DNA of 64,000 nucleotides from Thermoanaerobaculum sp. (GTDB lineage: Bacteria; Acidobacteriota; Thermoanaerobaculia; Multivoradales; UBA5704), in NCBI GenBank assembly GCA_021154885.1, contig JAJKHS010000126.1, forward strand, positions 88,640 to 152,639, written 5' to 3'. Below the pieces are notes generated by a model, which saw only the letters and a list, made by a program, of their open reading frames with translations, ran no database searches and was not told the origin of the DNA. The stretch's first letter is position 1. Every line of letters begins with the position of its first letter. The translations under genes were made by a program, and so were the position numbers. Shown piece by piece: positions 25,003 to 33,885 of the stretch.

Positions 25003-26784
25003 GTGATATCCTTCCGCCGGGAGCCCGCGACCTTGCTCAACCGACTAACCTACCTCTGGCCCTACCTTCGACCCCACCGCCGTAAGCTGACCCTCGGCAT
25101 CCTGGCGATCGTCGCCGGAGTCCTGCTGGGGCTGGTGAGCCCGCTGCTGGTGGGGCGAGCCATCGACGCGGTGCGCCGGCACGTCTCCGCCGCCGAGCTG
25201 GCGGGCTACGCCGGCATGATCCTCGGGTTCTCCCTCGTCCAGGGCATCTTCACCTACCTGCAGCGGATGGTCTTGGTGGCCATGAGCCGCGACGTCGAAT
25301 TCGACCTCCGTAACGTCTACTTCGCCGCCCTGGAGAAGCAGTCGCCGGCGTTCTTCCACCAATATCCCACAGGCGACCTGATGGCCCGGGCCACCAACGA
25401 CATCCAGGCCGTGCGCATGCTCTGCGGCCCGGCCATCATGTACAGCATCACCACCGTGATCACCGGGCTGGGCGCGCTCCTCCTGATGGCGCGCATCAAC
25501 GCCCGGCTGACGCTCATCGCCCTGGTGACCGCGCCGCTGGTGGCCGGCGCCACGTCCCTCTTCGGGCGCCGGATCCACCTCCTGTTCACCAGCGTCCAGG
25601 AGAAGTTCGCCAACGTCTCGGCCCGGGTGCAGGAGAACCTGGCCGGCGTGCGGGTGGTGCGGGCCTATGCCCGGGAGGCACGGGAGGAGGAGGACTTCGG
25701 GCGGGTGAACGAGGAATACCTGGAGGGCAACCGCCGTCTCATCGCCTGGTCGGTCGCCTTCCACCCTATCCTCCAGGCGCTCATCGGACTGGGCTTCGCG
25801 GCGGTGCTCTGGTACGGCGGCCTGCTGGTCATCCGCGGCCGGATCTCGATCGGCCAGTTCGTCACCTTCCAGCTCTTCCTCGGCAAGCTGGCATGGCCGA
25901 TGATCGCCCTCGGCTGGGTGGTCAACCTGGCGCAGCGGGGCACCGCGTCCCTCGTCCGCATCCAGAAAATCCTCGACGCCGAGCCGGCGATCCGCGACGC
26001 GGCCGATCCAGAGCCGGCAACCCCCGACCAGATCCATGGCTCTGTGCGTTTCCGGAGCCTGACCTTCGCCTACCACGAGGGGGACGCTCCCGTGCTCTCC
26101 GACGTCGACCTCCAGGTGGCGGCCGGGCAGACGGTGGCCGTCGTCGGCCGCACCGGCGCGGGCAAGACCACGCTGCTCGCCCTCATCCCGCGGCTGATCG
26201 ATCCGCCGCCGGGCACCTTGACGGTGGACGGCCTGGACGTCCGGCGGATGCCGCTCGCCCGCCTGCGCTCCGCCATCGGCATGGTACCCCAGGAGACCTT
26301 CCTCTTCTCGGCCACCATCCGCGAGAACATCGCCCTAGGCCGGCCGGATGCCAGCCTGGAGGAGGTGGCGCGAGCGGCGCGCCTGGCCGGCCTGGAGCAG
26401 GACCTGGCGGCCTTCCCCCACGGGCTCGACACCGTGGTGGGCGAGCGGGGCCTCACCCTCTCCGGCGGCCAGAAGCAGCGCGTGGCCCTCGCCCGGGCGC
26501 TGCTGCGCGAGCCGCGCATCCTGCTCCTCGACGACTGCCTCTCGGCCGTGGACACCCAGACCGAGGAGCTGATCCTCTCCAATCTGCGGCAGGTCTTCGA
26601 AGGCCGGACGGTGTTCCTGGTCTCCCACCGCATCTCGACCGTCAAGGACGCGGACCTCATCCTCGTCCTCGACCACGGCCGCATCGCCGAGCGGGGCACC
26701 CACGGCCAGCTCATCGCCGCCGGCGGCCTCTACGCCGACCTGCACCAACGCCAGCTCCTGGAGGAGGAACTGGCGGCGGTGTAA
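25003..26784 (+). CDS. ABC exporter half-transporter (TMD-NBD), MdlA-like
   Basis: A 593-residue fusion of six transmembrane helices (about 20-310) and an ATP-binding domain (about 350-585). The nucleotide site shows Walker A GRTGAGKTT, Q-loop VPQETF, signature LSGGQKQR, Walker B ILLLDD and the H-loop His of VSHR. The residue after the Walker B Asp is Asp instead of the catalytic Glu, as in the degenerate half of heterodimeric exporters such as MdlA. No partner gene is adjacent. The GTG start is weak; a TTG at 25033 is possible. The substrate is unknown. Confidence 0.92.
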   Translation: MISFRREPATLLNRLTYLWPYLRPHRRKLTLGILAIVAGVLLGLVSPLLVGRAIDAVRRHVSAAELAGYAGMILGFSLVQGIFTYLQRMVLVAMSRDVEFDLRNVYFAALEKQSPAFFHQYPTGDLMARATNDIQAVRMLCGPAIMYSITTVITGLGALLLMARINARLTLIALVTAPLVAGATSLFGRRIHLLFTSVQEKFANVSARVQENLAGVRVVRAYAREAREEEDFGRVNEEYLEGNRRLIAWSVAFHPILQALIGLGFAAVLWYGGLLVIRGRISIGQFVTFQLFLGKLAWPMIALGWVVNLAQRGTASLVRIQKILDAEPAIRDAADPEPATPDQIHGSVRFRSLTFAYHEGDAPVLSDVDLQVAAGQTVAVVGRTGAGKTTLLALIPRLIDPPPGTLTVDGLDVRRMPLARLRSAIGMVPQETFLFSATIRENIALGRPDASLEEVARAARLAGLEQDLAAFPHGLDTVVGERGLTLSGGQKQRVALARALLREPRILLLDDCLSAVDTQTEELILSNLRQVFEGRTVFLVSHRISTVKDADLILVLDHGRIAERGTHGQLIAAGGLYADLHQRQLLEEELAAV

Positions 26785-26824
26785 GGTCCTCATCCGGTGT
26801 AGCATCGCCCGGGAGGTAGAGGGC

Positions 26825-27733
26825 ATGCGGATCGTGATCACCGGCGGATCGGGGCTCATCGGCAGCGCGGTGGCCCGGGAGATGGGAGGAGCGGGGCACG
26901 AGATCGTCGTCCTGACGCGCGACCTGTCCAAGGTGAAAGTGCTCCCCCCCAATACCCGAGCGATGCAGTGGGACGGCAGGACCGGTGACGGGTGGGCGCC
27001 GCTGCTCGACGGCGACACCGGCATCGTCCACCTGGCGGGCGAGAGCATCGCCGACGGCCGCTGGACGGAGAGCCGCAAGCGGCGCATCCGGACGAGCCGC
27101 GTGGAGCCGGGCGCGGCCGTGCTGGCCGCCATCCGCCAGGCGAAGGAGCGGCCCAGGGTGCTCCTCCAGGGCTCGGCCGTGGGATTCTACGGGCCCTGTC
27201 GCGACGAGGTGGTCACCGAGACCCACTCCCCGGGCCGCGACTTCCTGGCCAGCGTCTGCGTCGATTGGGAGGCCTCTACGGCCGAGGCCGAAGCGCTGGG
27301 GGTACGGCGGGCCATTCTGCGCACCGGCGTCGTGCTGAGCGGCGACGGCGGCGCCCTCCCCAAGATGGCCCTGCCTTTTCGCGTCGGGGTGGGCGGCCCG
27401 CTGGGCGGCGGTCGCCAGTGGCTCCCCTGGATCCACCTCGCCGACGAAGTGGGAGCCATCTGCTTCCTCCTTGAGCGGGAGGACGCTCGCGGCCCCTTCA
27501 ACCTCACGGCGCCCGAGCCGCTGACCAACCGCGACTTCAGCCGCGCCCTGGGCCGGGCCCTCCACCGGCCGAGCCTGGCGCCGGCGCCGGGGTTCGCCCT
27601 GCGCCTCGTCCTCGGCGAAATGGCCGGCATGCTGCTCAACGGCCAGCGCGCCGTGCCGCAGCGATTGCTCGAGCTGGGCTACACGTTCCGCTATCCGGAG
27701 GCCCTGGGAGCGCTCCGCAACCTGTTCGACTGA
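26825..27733 (+). CDS. TIGR01777-family NAD-dependent epimerase-like protein
   Basis: A 302-residue Rossmann-fold protein. GGSGLIGSAVA is the N-terminal dinucleotide loop; IVHLAGESIADGRW, LLQGSAVGFYG and the C-terminal AVPQRLLELGYTFRYP motif are diagnostic of the TIGR01777/YfcH/SDR39U1 family. Its reaction is not established. GGGAGGTAGAGGG precedes the ATG. A SRPBCC-fold gene follows 10 bases on; related pairs and even fusions of these two domains are known, so a joint role is likely. Confidence 0.93.
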   Translation: MRIVITGGSGLIGSAVAREMGGAGHEIVVLTRDLSKVKVLPPNTRAMQWDGRTGDGWAPLLDGDTGIVHLAGESIADGRWTESRKRRIRTSRVEPGAAVLAAIRQAKERPRVLLQGSAVGFYGPCRDEVVTETHSPGRDFLASVCVDWEASTAEAEALGVRRAILRTGVVLSGDGGALPKMALPFRVGVGGPLGGGRQWLPWIHLADEVGAICFLLEREDARGPFNLTAPEPLTNRDFSRALGRALHRPSLAPAPGFALRLVLGEMAGMLLNGQRAVPQRLLELGYTFRYPEALGALRNLFD

Positions 27734-27743
27734 GGAGGGGCAG

Positions 27744-28226
27744 ATGCCCGAGGCCATCCGCGAGGGCGACATCCCCGGCGTCCAGCTCCGCCGCCGGCAG
27801 CGGCTCGCCGTGCCGCGGGAGGAGGCCTGGACGTGGCTCGCCGAGCCCCACAAGCTGACTCGCTGGTTGGCGGACGAAGCCGAGGTGGAGGCCGGTCCGG
27901 CCGGCTCGCTCCTGCTGCGCGGCTCCTCTCCCCGCGTCGATCCACCGCCGGCGCCCTGGCGGGAGCGGGGCCGGACGGTGGAGATCGCGCCGCCGGAGCT
28001 GTGGGTTCTCTCCTTCGAACGGCTGGACGCCGGCTGGACCGCCGCCACCCGGCTCACCCTGCGGCTCCACGCCATCCCGGGCGGCAGCGAGCTCGACGTC
28101 CTGCAGCACGGCTTTCAGCGCCTGCCGCTGTCGCTCGGCCTCACCATCTGGGAGAGCTACCGGATTCGCTGGCGCACCGCCCTGGCGCGCCTGGCGGCAG
28201 CGATGGAAAAGCCCTCCTCTCCCTAG
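27744..28226 (+). CDS. SRPBCC (START/AHSA1-like) domain protein
   Basis: A 160-residue protein with a lipid-binding-like SRPBCC fold: EEAWTWLAEPHKLTRWLAD near the N-terminus, then beta strands, a late amphipathic helix (GLTIWESYRIRWRTALARLAAAMEK). Members bind hydrophobic ligands or act as co-chaperones. It is coupled to the TIGR01777 gene (GAGGAGG before the ATG). Its stop codon lies inside a perfect palindrome that serves as terminator. Confidence 0.82.
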   Translation: MPEAIREGDIPGVQLRRRQRLAVPREEAWTWLAEPHKLTRWLADEAEVEAGPAGSLLLRGSSPRVDPPPAPWRERGRTVEIAPPELWVLSFERLDAGWTAATRLTLRLHAIPGGSELDVLQHGFQRLPLSLGLTIWESYRIRWRTALARLAAAMEKPSSP

Positions 28227-28238
28227 GGAGAGGAGGGC
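28211..28238. terminator. Perfect 28-bp palindrome at convergent gene ends
   Basis: GCCCTCCTCTCCCT and its exact complement, 14 bp per arm with no loop base to spare. It includes the stop codon TAG at 28224-28226 and lies between two convergent genes, so it can serve both. Confidence 0.65.
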
Positions 28239-28261
28239 TCGGGGGTGCAGAGGGGTTCTGA

Positions 28262-31200
28262 CTAGAACCGCAGGCCGACGGCGAACCGATACGTCCGAGG
28301 CTGCTGGAAGCCGAAGGCGTTGGTGGGCTTGCCGAAGTCCGACGCCTTGACGAAGTTCACGCCCTCGACGGGCTTGTCGGTGAACGGGTTGAAGGGCAGG
28401 CACTTGCCCGTGGGCGACTGCGGGCAGGCAGCGCCGTTGTCGGCGGTCAGGACGGTGGTGCTGAAGTACCGGATGTCCGTGGTGTCCACCTTTTGCGCGT
28501 TGAACACGTTGATGATTTCCGGCTTCAGGAAGAGGTCGAGCTTGCCGATACGGAAGTCGTAGTTGAGGCCAATGTCCGTCCGGAGCACGTTGGGGGTCGT
28601 GAACGCGCCGCGCGCGCTGAAGTAGTAGCCGACCCGGGTGGGCGGTGCAGCGTAGCCGGGGTTGGCGACGAAGGGCTGCGTCCGGATGGTCCCGACCTCC
28701 TCGTACGGATGCCCGCTGGCGAAGCTCTCGAGCACGGTGGCGGTCAGGCCGTTGTGGTCGTTGCCGAAGATGTTGAATACACCGTAGAGGTTCACCCGGT
28801 GCCGCTGGTCGATGGAGAGGGGACCATCGGGGGAGTTCCAGCGCACGTCAAAGTACTCCGGGTAGTTCCCCAGGCCGCCGGGCACGGGGCCGCTGCCCTG
28901 GTTCTCGGCGTTGTAGTTGCCCTCGGTCTTCGACATCGTCCAGTTGCCGCCGAAGTCGAGCCGGTCGCTGGCGCGGAAGCGGAACTGGGTGTGCAGGCCT
29001 TTGTAGGTCCGGTCGTAGAGCGAGTCGTTGTTCTGGACCAGCGTGAGGTCGAAGGTCTGTTTGACGCTGCCGATCTGCCCCGTGACTTTGCCGGTCGTGG
29101 TGTCGGTGCGCTGGGAGTAGAAGTTGCCCCACTTGCGATACACGGCGTCGGTGCGGAAGATGCCGCGGCTGCCGATGTGCGTGGTCACGCCGAGAGCGTA
29201 TTCAGTGACGTTGGGCGAGGAGAGCGAGCCGCGGATCTGCGTGTTGAGGCCGCGGATGGCGGCGGCGATCACCGGCTGCAGGCCGCCGCCGACCGGGCTC
29301 GCCACCGTGGGCAGGCCGCCATTGGCAGTGGCGAACCAGTTGAAGACCTGGCGGATGGCCTCGTCCTGGCTGAGGTTGCCGTTGATCGACGGCCCCAGGT
29401 AGGTCCACTGGAAGGCGGCGGGCACGCCGGCCGGGGAGCTGCTGTCGCCGATGGTGTTGGCCAGCGCCGTTACGTACTTGCTATAGCTCCCGTGGAGGAC
29501 CAGGTTGCCGTTCCCCGCGGTGTCGTACGTCACCGACAGGCGAGGGCTCACCGCGGAATCGTTGGCGACCTTCGCGCCGGCGGCGTTCGTGCCGTCGTTC
29601 GCGTCGTACCGCGCGCCGAGGCCCAGGGTCAGCCGCTCGCTGAAGCGCCAGGTGTCGTTGAGGTAGAGCGAGTTCGTCTTGAAGGCGGTCCCCCGGCTCG
29701 ACTGGAGAACCGGATCGAACTCGATGACCGTCGAGCCGTCGTTCTTGAAGATGGGGAAGATCTGACCGTTGGAGGTGACGTTGGCCCCGGTGCCGATGAT
29801 CCGGAAGTCGCTCCCCGACTGGTGGTTGTCAGACCTGCGGATGTCGTTGAAGGTGTCGTAGCCGCCCACGATGTCATGCGAGCCCATGCCCGCGGTGGAG
29901 ACGAAGTAGGAGGCCTTCAAGAGGGCGTTCTTGTTGTTGCGGTCCTCAGGCGTGCAGACGCCACAGAAGGTCGGGCTGTGGTACCGGGCGCTGCCACGGG
30001 AGCGGTCCTGGAGCAGAGTGCCGACGATGAGGTCCGTCGAGGGGGCGCCCGAGCCGATGAAGGAGAACTTCCGCTGGGAGTACTGGCCGCTCAGCAGGAA
30101 GCTGTCCGAGAAGGTGCCGGTGTAGTTGACCGACCACAGCTCCTGGGGGGTCTCGCGGTTGACGAGGCTGAGGGTGTCGAGAATGGTGCCGAAGGAGTTC
30201 CCATTCTCCTGGTCCTTGACTTTGCTGTAGGAGCCGAGCAGGGTGTGCTGGGGCGTGAGCGACGCGGTGAGCTTGCCCTCGTAGCGCTGCTGTTTCCGAA
30301 TGTCGGTGAACGCAGCGCCGGGGAAGATGATGGCGGAGCTCGCCGGATCCCGGATGGTCGAGGTGTTGTTCGTCAGCTCGTTCTTGACGTCGCGGGCGGC
30401 GAGGAAGAACCAGAGGCGGTCGCGCAGCACCGGGCCGCCGAGAGTCGCCTCGTAGGTCGGCACGATCTTGTCGGTCAGGGTGGTGGTCAGCGGGGTTTTC
30501 TGCTGCCAGTCCTGGTTGTTCAAGGTGGTGCGGAAGGAGCCGGAGAAGTCGTTGCCGCCGGACTTGGTGAGGACGTTGACCACGCCGCCCGAGAAGCGGC
30601 CGTACTCGGCCGAGACGCCGGCCGTCGCCGTGGTGGTCTCCTGGATGGCGTCCTCGATGAACAGGTCGAAGGCCTGGCCGCGGACGTTCTCGTTGAGCAC
30701 CACGCCGTTGAGCAGGAAGAGGTTCTCGTAGCTGGGTGCGCCGGAGATCGTGATGTTGCTCAGGCCCGTCCCGCTGTCCTTGCTCGGGCCGTTGGGCTGC
30801 ACGCCCGGCGACAGGGCCACGATCTGGTTGACCGTGCGCCCCGCCGGCAGCTCGTCGACCAGTTTCTTGGTGAAGGTGGTCGCCGCCTGCACGCTCTGCG
30901 AGATGTTCTCGAGGCTGCCGGTGACCACGATCTCCTCCGTCACCGCGGCGGCCGCCATCTCCGCGTCCAGGGAGCTGTCCTGCGCCGCGGCGAGCCGCAG
31001 CTCCTGCTTCACCGGCTGCAGCCCCTCGCGTTCGAACAGCACCGAGTACTCGCCGGCGGGGAGCGAGGGGAACAGATAGTCGCCGTTGTTCGTCGTCGTC
31101 GTCGACTTGGTCCCCTGCAGGTTGGGCGAGGTCACCGTCACCTTCACTCCGGGGAGGCCTTCATTGCCGCTCGTCACCCGTCCTGAAAGTTTGCTGGTGG

Positions 31201-31282
31201 GGTTCCCCTGGCCGAAGGCCGGCAGGCCCCAGCTCCAGAGGAGTGCGAACGTCAAGCCAAGAACCCAGGCTCTCATCCTCAT
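28262..31282 (-). CDS. TonB-dependent outer-membrane receptor (Oar-like)
   Basis: A 1006-residue outer-membrane protein. Signal peptide about 1-24 (ending GLPAFGQ). Residues about 29-115 are a carboxypeptidase-regulatory-like domain (SGRVTSGNEGLPGVKVTV). The plug follows (about 120-250, including TKKLVDELPAGRTVNQIVALSPGVQPNGP and YGRFSGGVVNVLTKSG). The rest is a 22-stranded-type barrel ending in a terminal Phe (RFAVGLRF). This domain order is typical of Oar-like receptors abundant in Acidobacteriota. The substrate is unknown; it has no TonB-box protease or SusD partner nearby. AAGGAG precedes the ATG. Confidence 0.93.
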   Translation of the reverse strand: MRMRAWVLGLTFALLWSWGLPAFGQGNPTSKLSGRVTSGNEGLPGVKVTVTSPNLQGTKSTTTTNNGDYLFPSLPAGEYSVLFEREGLQPVKQELRLAAAQDSSLDAEMAAAAVTEEIVVTGSLENISQSVQAATTFTKKLVDELPAGRTVNQIVALSPGVQPNGPSKDSGTGLSNITISGAPSYENLFLLNGVVLNENVRGQAFDLFIEDAIQETTTATAGVSAEYGRFSGGVVNVLTKSGGNDFSGSFRTTLNNQDWQQKTPLTTTLTDKIVPTYEATLGGPVLRDRLWFFLAARDVKNELTNNTSTIRDPASSAIIFPGAAFTDIRKQQRYEGKLTASLTPQHTLLGSYSKVKDQENGNSFGTILDTLSLVNRETPQELWSVNYTGTFSDSFLLSGQYSQRKFSFIGSGAPSTDLIVGTLLQDRSRGSARYHSPTFCGVCTPEDRNNKNALLKASYFVSTAGMGSHDIVGGYDTFNDIRRSDNHQSGSDFRIIGTGANVTSNGQIFPIFKNDGSTVIEFDPVLQSSRGTAFKTNSLYLNDTWRFSERLTLGLGARYDANDGTNAAGAKVANDSAVSPRLSVTYDTAGNGNLVLHGSYSKYVTALANTIGDSSSPAGVPAAFQWTYLGPSINGNLSQDEAIRQVFNWFATANGGLPTVASPVGGGLQPVIAAAIRGLNTQIRGSLSSPNVTEYALGVTTHIGSRGIFRTDAVYRKWGNFYSQRTDTTTGKVTGQIGSVKQTFDLTLVQNNDSLYDRTYKGLHTQFRFRASDRLDFGGNWTMSKTEGNYNAENQGSGPVPGGLGNYPEYFDVRWNSPDGPLSIDQRHRVNLYGVFNIFGNDHNGLTATVLESFASGHPYEEVGTIRTQPFVANPGYAAPPTRVGYYFSARGAFTTPNVLRTDIGLNYDFRIGKLDLFLKPEIINVFNAQKVDTTDIRYFSTTVLTADNGAACPQSPTGKCLPFNPFTDKPVEGVNFVKASDFGKPTNAFGFQQPRTYRFAVGLRF

Positions 31283-31371
31283 GCACTGTCTCCTTTCCGG
31301 GAACGCAGTCCCTGGAAGGGAGAGGCTCCCGTTGACCCGAAATTGATTTTCAGCAAAACAACCGAGAGGCA

Positions 31372-31400
31372 ATTCTCATGCCGAGACACCGCCGTGTCAA
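31372..31400 (-). promoter_or_regulatory. Putative sigma-70 promoter of the TonB-dependent receptor
   Basis: On the minus strand TTGACA (31395-31400) and GAGAAT (31372-31377) are 17 bases apart. The -35 overlaps a small dyad, GACAC-N4-GTGTC, that might bind a regulator. Transcription would start about 80 bases before the receptor ATG. No gene is seen in 31283-31494. Confidence 0.4.
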
Positions 31401-31494
31401 TGGTGTTCCCGCCCCGAGGAGAAAAAGCCTCAACCCCGGCTGATGAAGCGCCTGCGATTCAATTGCCTGGATCGGGTCAAACCAAAAAGATGGA

Positions 31495-32709
31495 TCAGGA
31501 GGCGGTTTCCGTCCAGAGCCCTCGCAAGGCCGCGGCCACCTCGTCGCGCAGGGCGGGCGGGGTGTAGACGCGGTAGCGGTCGATGCGGGATAGGTGGCGG
31601 ATGAACTGGCTCGCCTGCTCCATCGGTTCGAGCGAGCCGTCGAAGCGCCGCACCAGGACGCGACTGCTGCCCAGGCGGTGAGGGTCCTTGGCGGAGTTGG
31701 AGACCAGGATGCTGCCGGCCCCGAAGCGCTGGCGCAGGCCGGGGAGGAGCTCTTCGAAGCGCTCCTTGTCCGCTGGCGCCAGGTGCTCCCGCGTCTCGAA
31801 GGCGACGGGGAAGTGGCGCCTTTCGATAAGCGCCCGGGCGTGCGGGCTGGCCGAGGTGCGCAGGGCCGTCCACACCGAGACGTCGTCCTGGCCGAGGAAC
31901 GCCTCCGGCGCCGCCGCCCAGTGGCACCCCTGCTCTGCCAGCCACTCGTTGAGGTGGAGCTCCATGGCCTTGCCGGTGACGTTGAAGTAGACCTGCGTGA
32001 ACATGTAGTAGCGGGCCATCACCAGCGCTTCGAGGGCGTGGACGCCCCCCTCCTCGACGCCGATTCCCCACTCGCCGGTCTCGGGGTCGGCGATGGGGAG
32101 GATGGTGTCGAGCAGCCGCTCCAGGTCGTAGGTGCCGTAGCGCACGCCGCAGAACAGGCTGTCGCGCAGCAGGTAATCCATCTTGTCCACGTCCAGCTCG
32201 CCGGAGACGATCTTCGACAGCAGCCGCTCCGTGGGCGAGCCGCCGCCGGCGAGCAGGCGGGCCACGTCGGCCGTGGTGATCCCCTCGCCATGGGCGTGGA
32301 AGATCTCCTCGATCTCCGCCGTGCCCAGCAGGCGCCGGGTCATCTCCTCGTGATCGATGCCGCCCTCGAAGAGGTCCTCCGCCGAGTGGCTGAAGGGGGC
32401 GTGGCCAAGATCGTGGAGCAGGGCGGCGGCGCGGGCCAGGCGCCGCTCGGGGCTGTGAGAGCCGGCGGGCAGCAGCCCCTCGCCCTTTGAACCGCTTTTC
32501 GAGCACAATGCGTCGTAGACCCGGCCGGCCAGGTGCATGGCCCCCACCACGTGGCCGAAGCGGGTGTGCTCCGCCCCGGGGAAGACCAGGAAGGTGAAGC
32601 CGAGCTGATGGATGAAGCGCAGGCGCTGGACCGGCCGGCTGTCGATCAGCGCGGTCTCCAGCGGATCGGCGCGGATGAAGCCGTGGACCGGGTCGCGGAT
32701 CGAGAGCAC
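31495..32709 (-). CDS. HD-domain phosphohydrolase (dGTPase-like)
   Basis: A 404-residue metal-dependent phosphohydrolase. The metal site is built from the His in AEHTRFGHVVGAMHLAG, HD in LLHDLGHAPFSHSAE, and the late Asp of DVDKMDYLLRDS. This is the family of HD proteins related to dNTP triphosphohydrolases and YdhJ-like proteins that start with the motif (I/V)RDPVHGFI. Cytoplasmic. GTG start at 32709. It lies 20 bases after a LON-domain gene and is probably cotranscribed with it. Confidence 0.92.
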   Translation of the reverse strand: MLSIRDPVHGFIRADPLETALIDSRPVQRLRFIHQLGFTFLVFPGAEHTRFGHVVGAMHLAGRVYDALCSKSGSKGEGLLPAGSHSPERRLARAAALLHDLGHAPFSHSAEDLFEGGIDHEEMTRRLLGTAEIEEIFHAHGEGITTADVARLLAGGGSPTERLLSKIVSGELDVDKMDYLLRDSLFCGVRYGTYDLERLLDTILPIADPETGEWGIGVEEGGVHALEALVMARYYMFTQVYFNVTGKAMELHLNEWLAEQGCHWAAAPEAFLGQDDVSVWTALRTSASPHARALIERRHFPVAFETREHLAPADKERFEELLPGLRQRFGAGSILVSNSAKDPHRLGSSRVLVRRFDGSLEPMEQASQFIRHLSRIDRYRVYTPPALRDEVAAALRGLWTETAS

Positions 32710-32729
32710 GATGGGCGGGGACGCGGAGC

Positions 32730-33425
32730 TCAGTTGTGCTCCGCGCTGCCGGCCAGCCGGCGGAACGGGCGCAGCAGGTCGAACACCTGGCGGCGGGCGC
32801 GCAGGATCGACAGCACCGACAGGCCGCGCTCCGGCAGCGACTCGGTGAGGAGCTGGAGCTTGCGCAGCGGCGGCACGTCCACCCGCGCGGCGACGCGGTT
32901 GACCAGCTCCTCGAAAGCGGCGCCGCCGGAGAGCGATGCGAGGTCCTCCAGGTCCCAGGGGAACTGCGGGCCCAGCTCCTCCTCGAGGGCCCGGAGCAGC
33001 TCCAGGAGGTCGTGGCGCACGGCGAGGATGCCGGCGTCCCGCTCGTTGAGCCAGGGCTCCTCCAGGAGGCGGACCACGGCCTGGCGATAGGGGGCGTCGG
33101 CGATCTCGCGCTCCAGCTCAAAGCGGAGCTCGCCATAGAGGAGGATGTCCGTATTGCCGTCGGGTTGCGTCTCCAGGTCCAGCACCCGGGCCGCCGTGCC
33201 GCCGGGGAAGATCTCGGGCCGGCCCTGGGGATCGAACCGCGGTCCGGGCTTGAGCAGGACCACGCCGAGCCAGCGGGAGTCCTCGTCCTGCTCCTCCAAG
33301 TCGTGGACGAGCGGCAGGAACGTCGGATCGACGACGTGCAGCTTCAACTCCGTGCGCGGGAAGTGCACGACGTTGGGGAGAGGGACGAGCGGGAGCCGGG
33401 TACCGTCGCCTGCCATGCCTGCCAT
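32730..33425 (-). CDS. LON peptidase substrate-binding domain protein
   Basis: A 231-residue stand-alone LON N-domain (LPLVPLPNVVHFPRTELKLHVVDPTFLPLVHDL, then ARVLDLETQPDG, ELERE). It lacks the AAA+ and protease parts of Lon, as in other short PUA-like LON-domain proteins. The role is unclear, perhaps substrate recruitment. ATG at 33425 is preceded at eight bases by TATCAT and by no ribosome binding site, suggesting a leaderless transcript; a second ATG lies at 33416. Confidence 0.88.
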   Translation of the reverse strand: MAGMAGDGTRLPLVPLPNVVHFPRTELKLHVVDPTFLPLVHDLEEQDEDSRWLGVVLLKPGPRFDPQGRPEIFPGGTAARVLDLETQPDGNTDILLYGELRFELEREIADAPYRQAVVRLLEEPWLNERDAGILAVRHDLLELLRALEEELGPQFPWDLEDLASLSGGAAFEELVNRVAARVDVPPLRKLQLLTESLPERGLSVLSILRARRQVFDLLRPFRRLAGSAEHN

Positions 33426-33462
33426 GGAGCTGAATGATAGCGCGCGGCGGGGGTGGTCGTCA

Positions 33463-33885
33463 TCAGCCCGGCTCTGCCGTGATCTCGATCTCCTCGATGG
33501 AGGAAGCCAGGACCGCCCGCGCCAGCCAGCGATCCAGTCGGGCAAGGTCGCGACATTCCAGGATCTAGGATCGCGAAGATCCGCCGCACTCCTCGCCGGT
33601 GCATGTACACGGCCTTCTCTGTCGCGTTCCGCTCGCGCTGCTCCGAGACGATCTCGAAGCGATCTCCTCCAGATGTCTCCCGCCCGTCTCCGGATCGACA
33701 CCCTGCCCGTAAATACAGGCATCGCTGGCGAAGTCGGCATCAAAGTCGTGGCGGGTGGGCAGGTCCGCCGGCGTGAGGTAGCCCGGGGCCACGTGGGCCC
33801 GCAGGACATAGTCGAGATCGCTCTGCTGGCCGGCGTGGGGCTCCAGCGCCGGCATGGACACCACGCGGCGACCGACGTCCTCCAC
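33463..33885 (-). pseudogene. Uma2-family (DUF820) endonuclease remnant
   Basis: Uma2 proteins are PD-(D/E)xK nucleases often expanded in accessory DNA. Here the recognisable parts are ALEPHAGQQSDLDYVLRAHVAPGY, DADFASDACIYGQGVDPETGGRHLEEIA, then in another frame SEQRERNATEKAVYMHRRGVRRIFAI, then in a third frame a short C-terminus ending EEIEITAEPG. The first frameshift looks like one base lost from a T run at about 33655. The N-terminus is missing: the frame enters the antisense start of the LanM gene. Clearly inactive. Confidence 0.75.
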
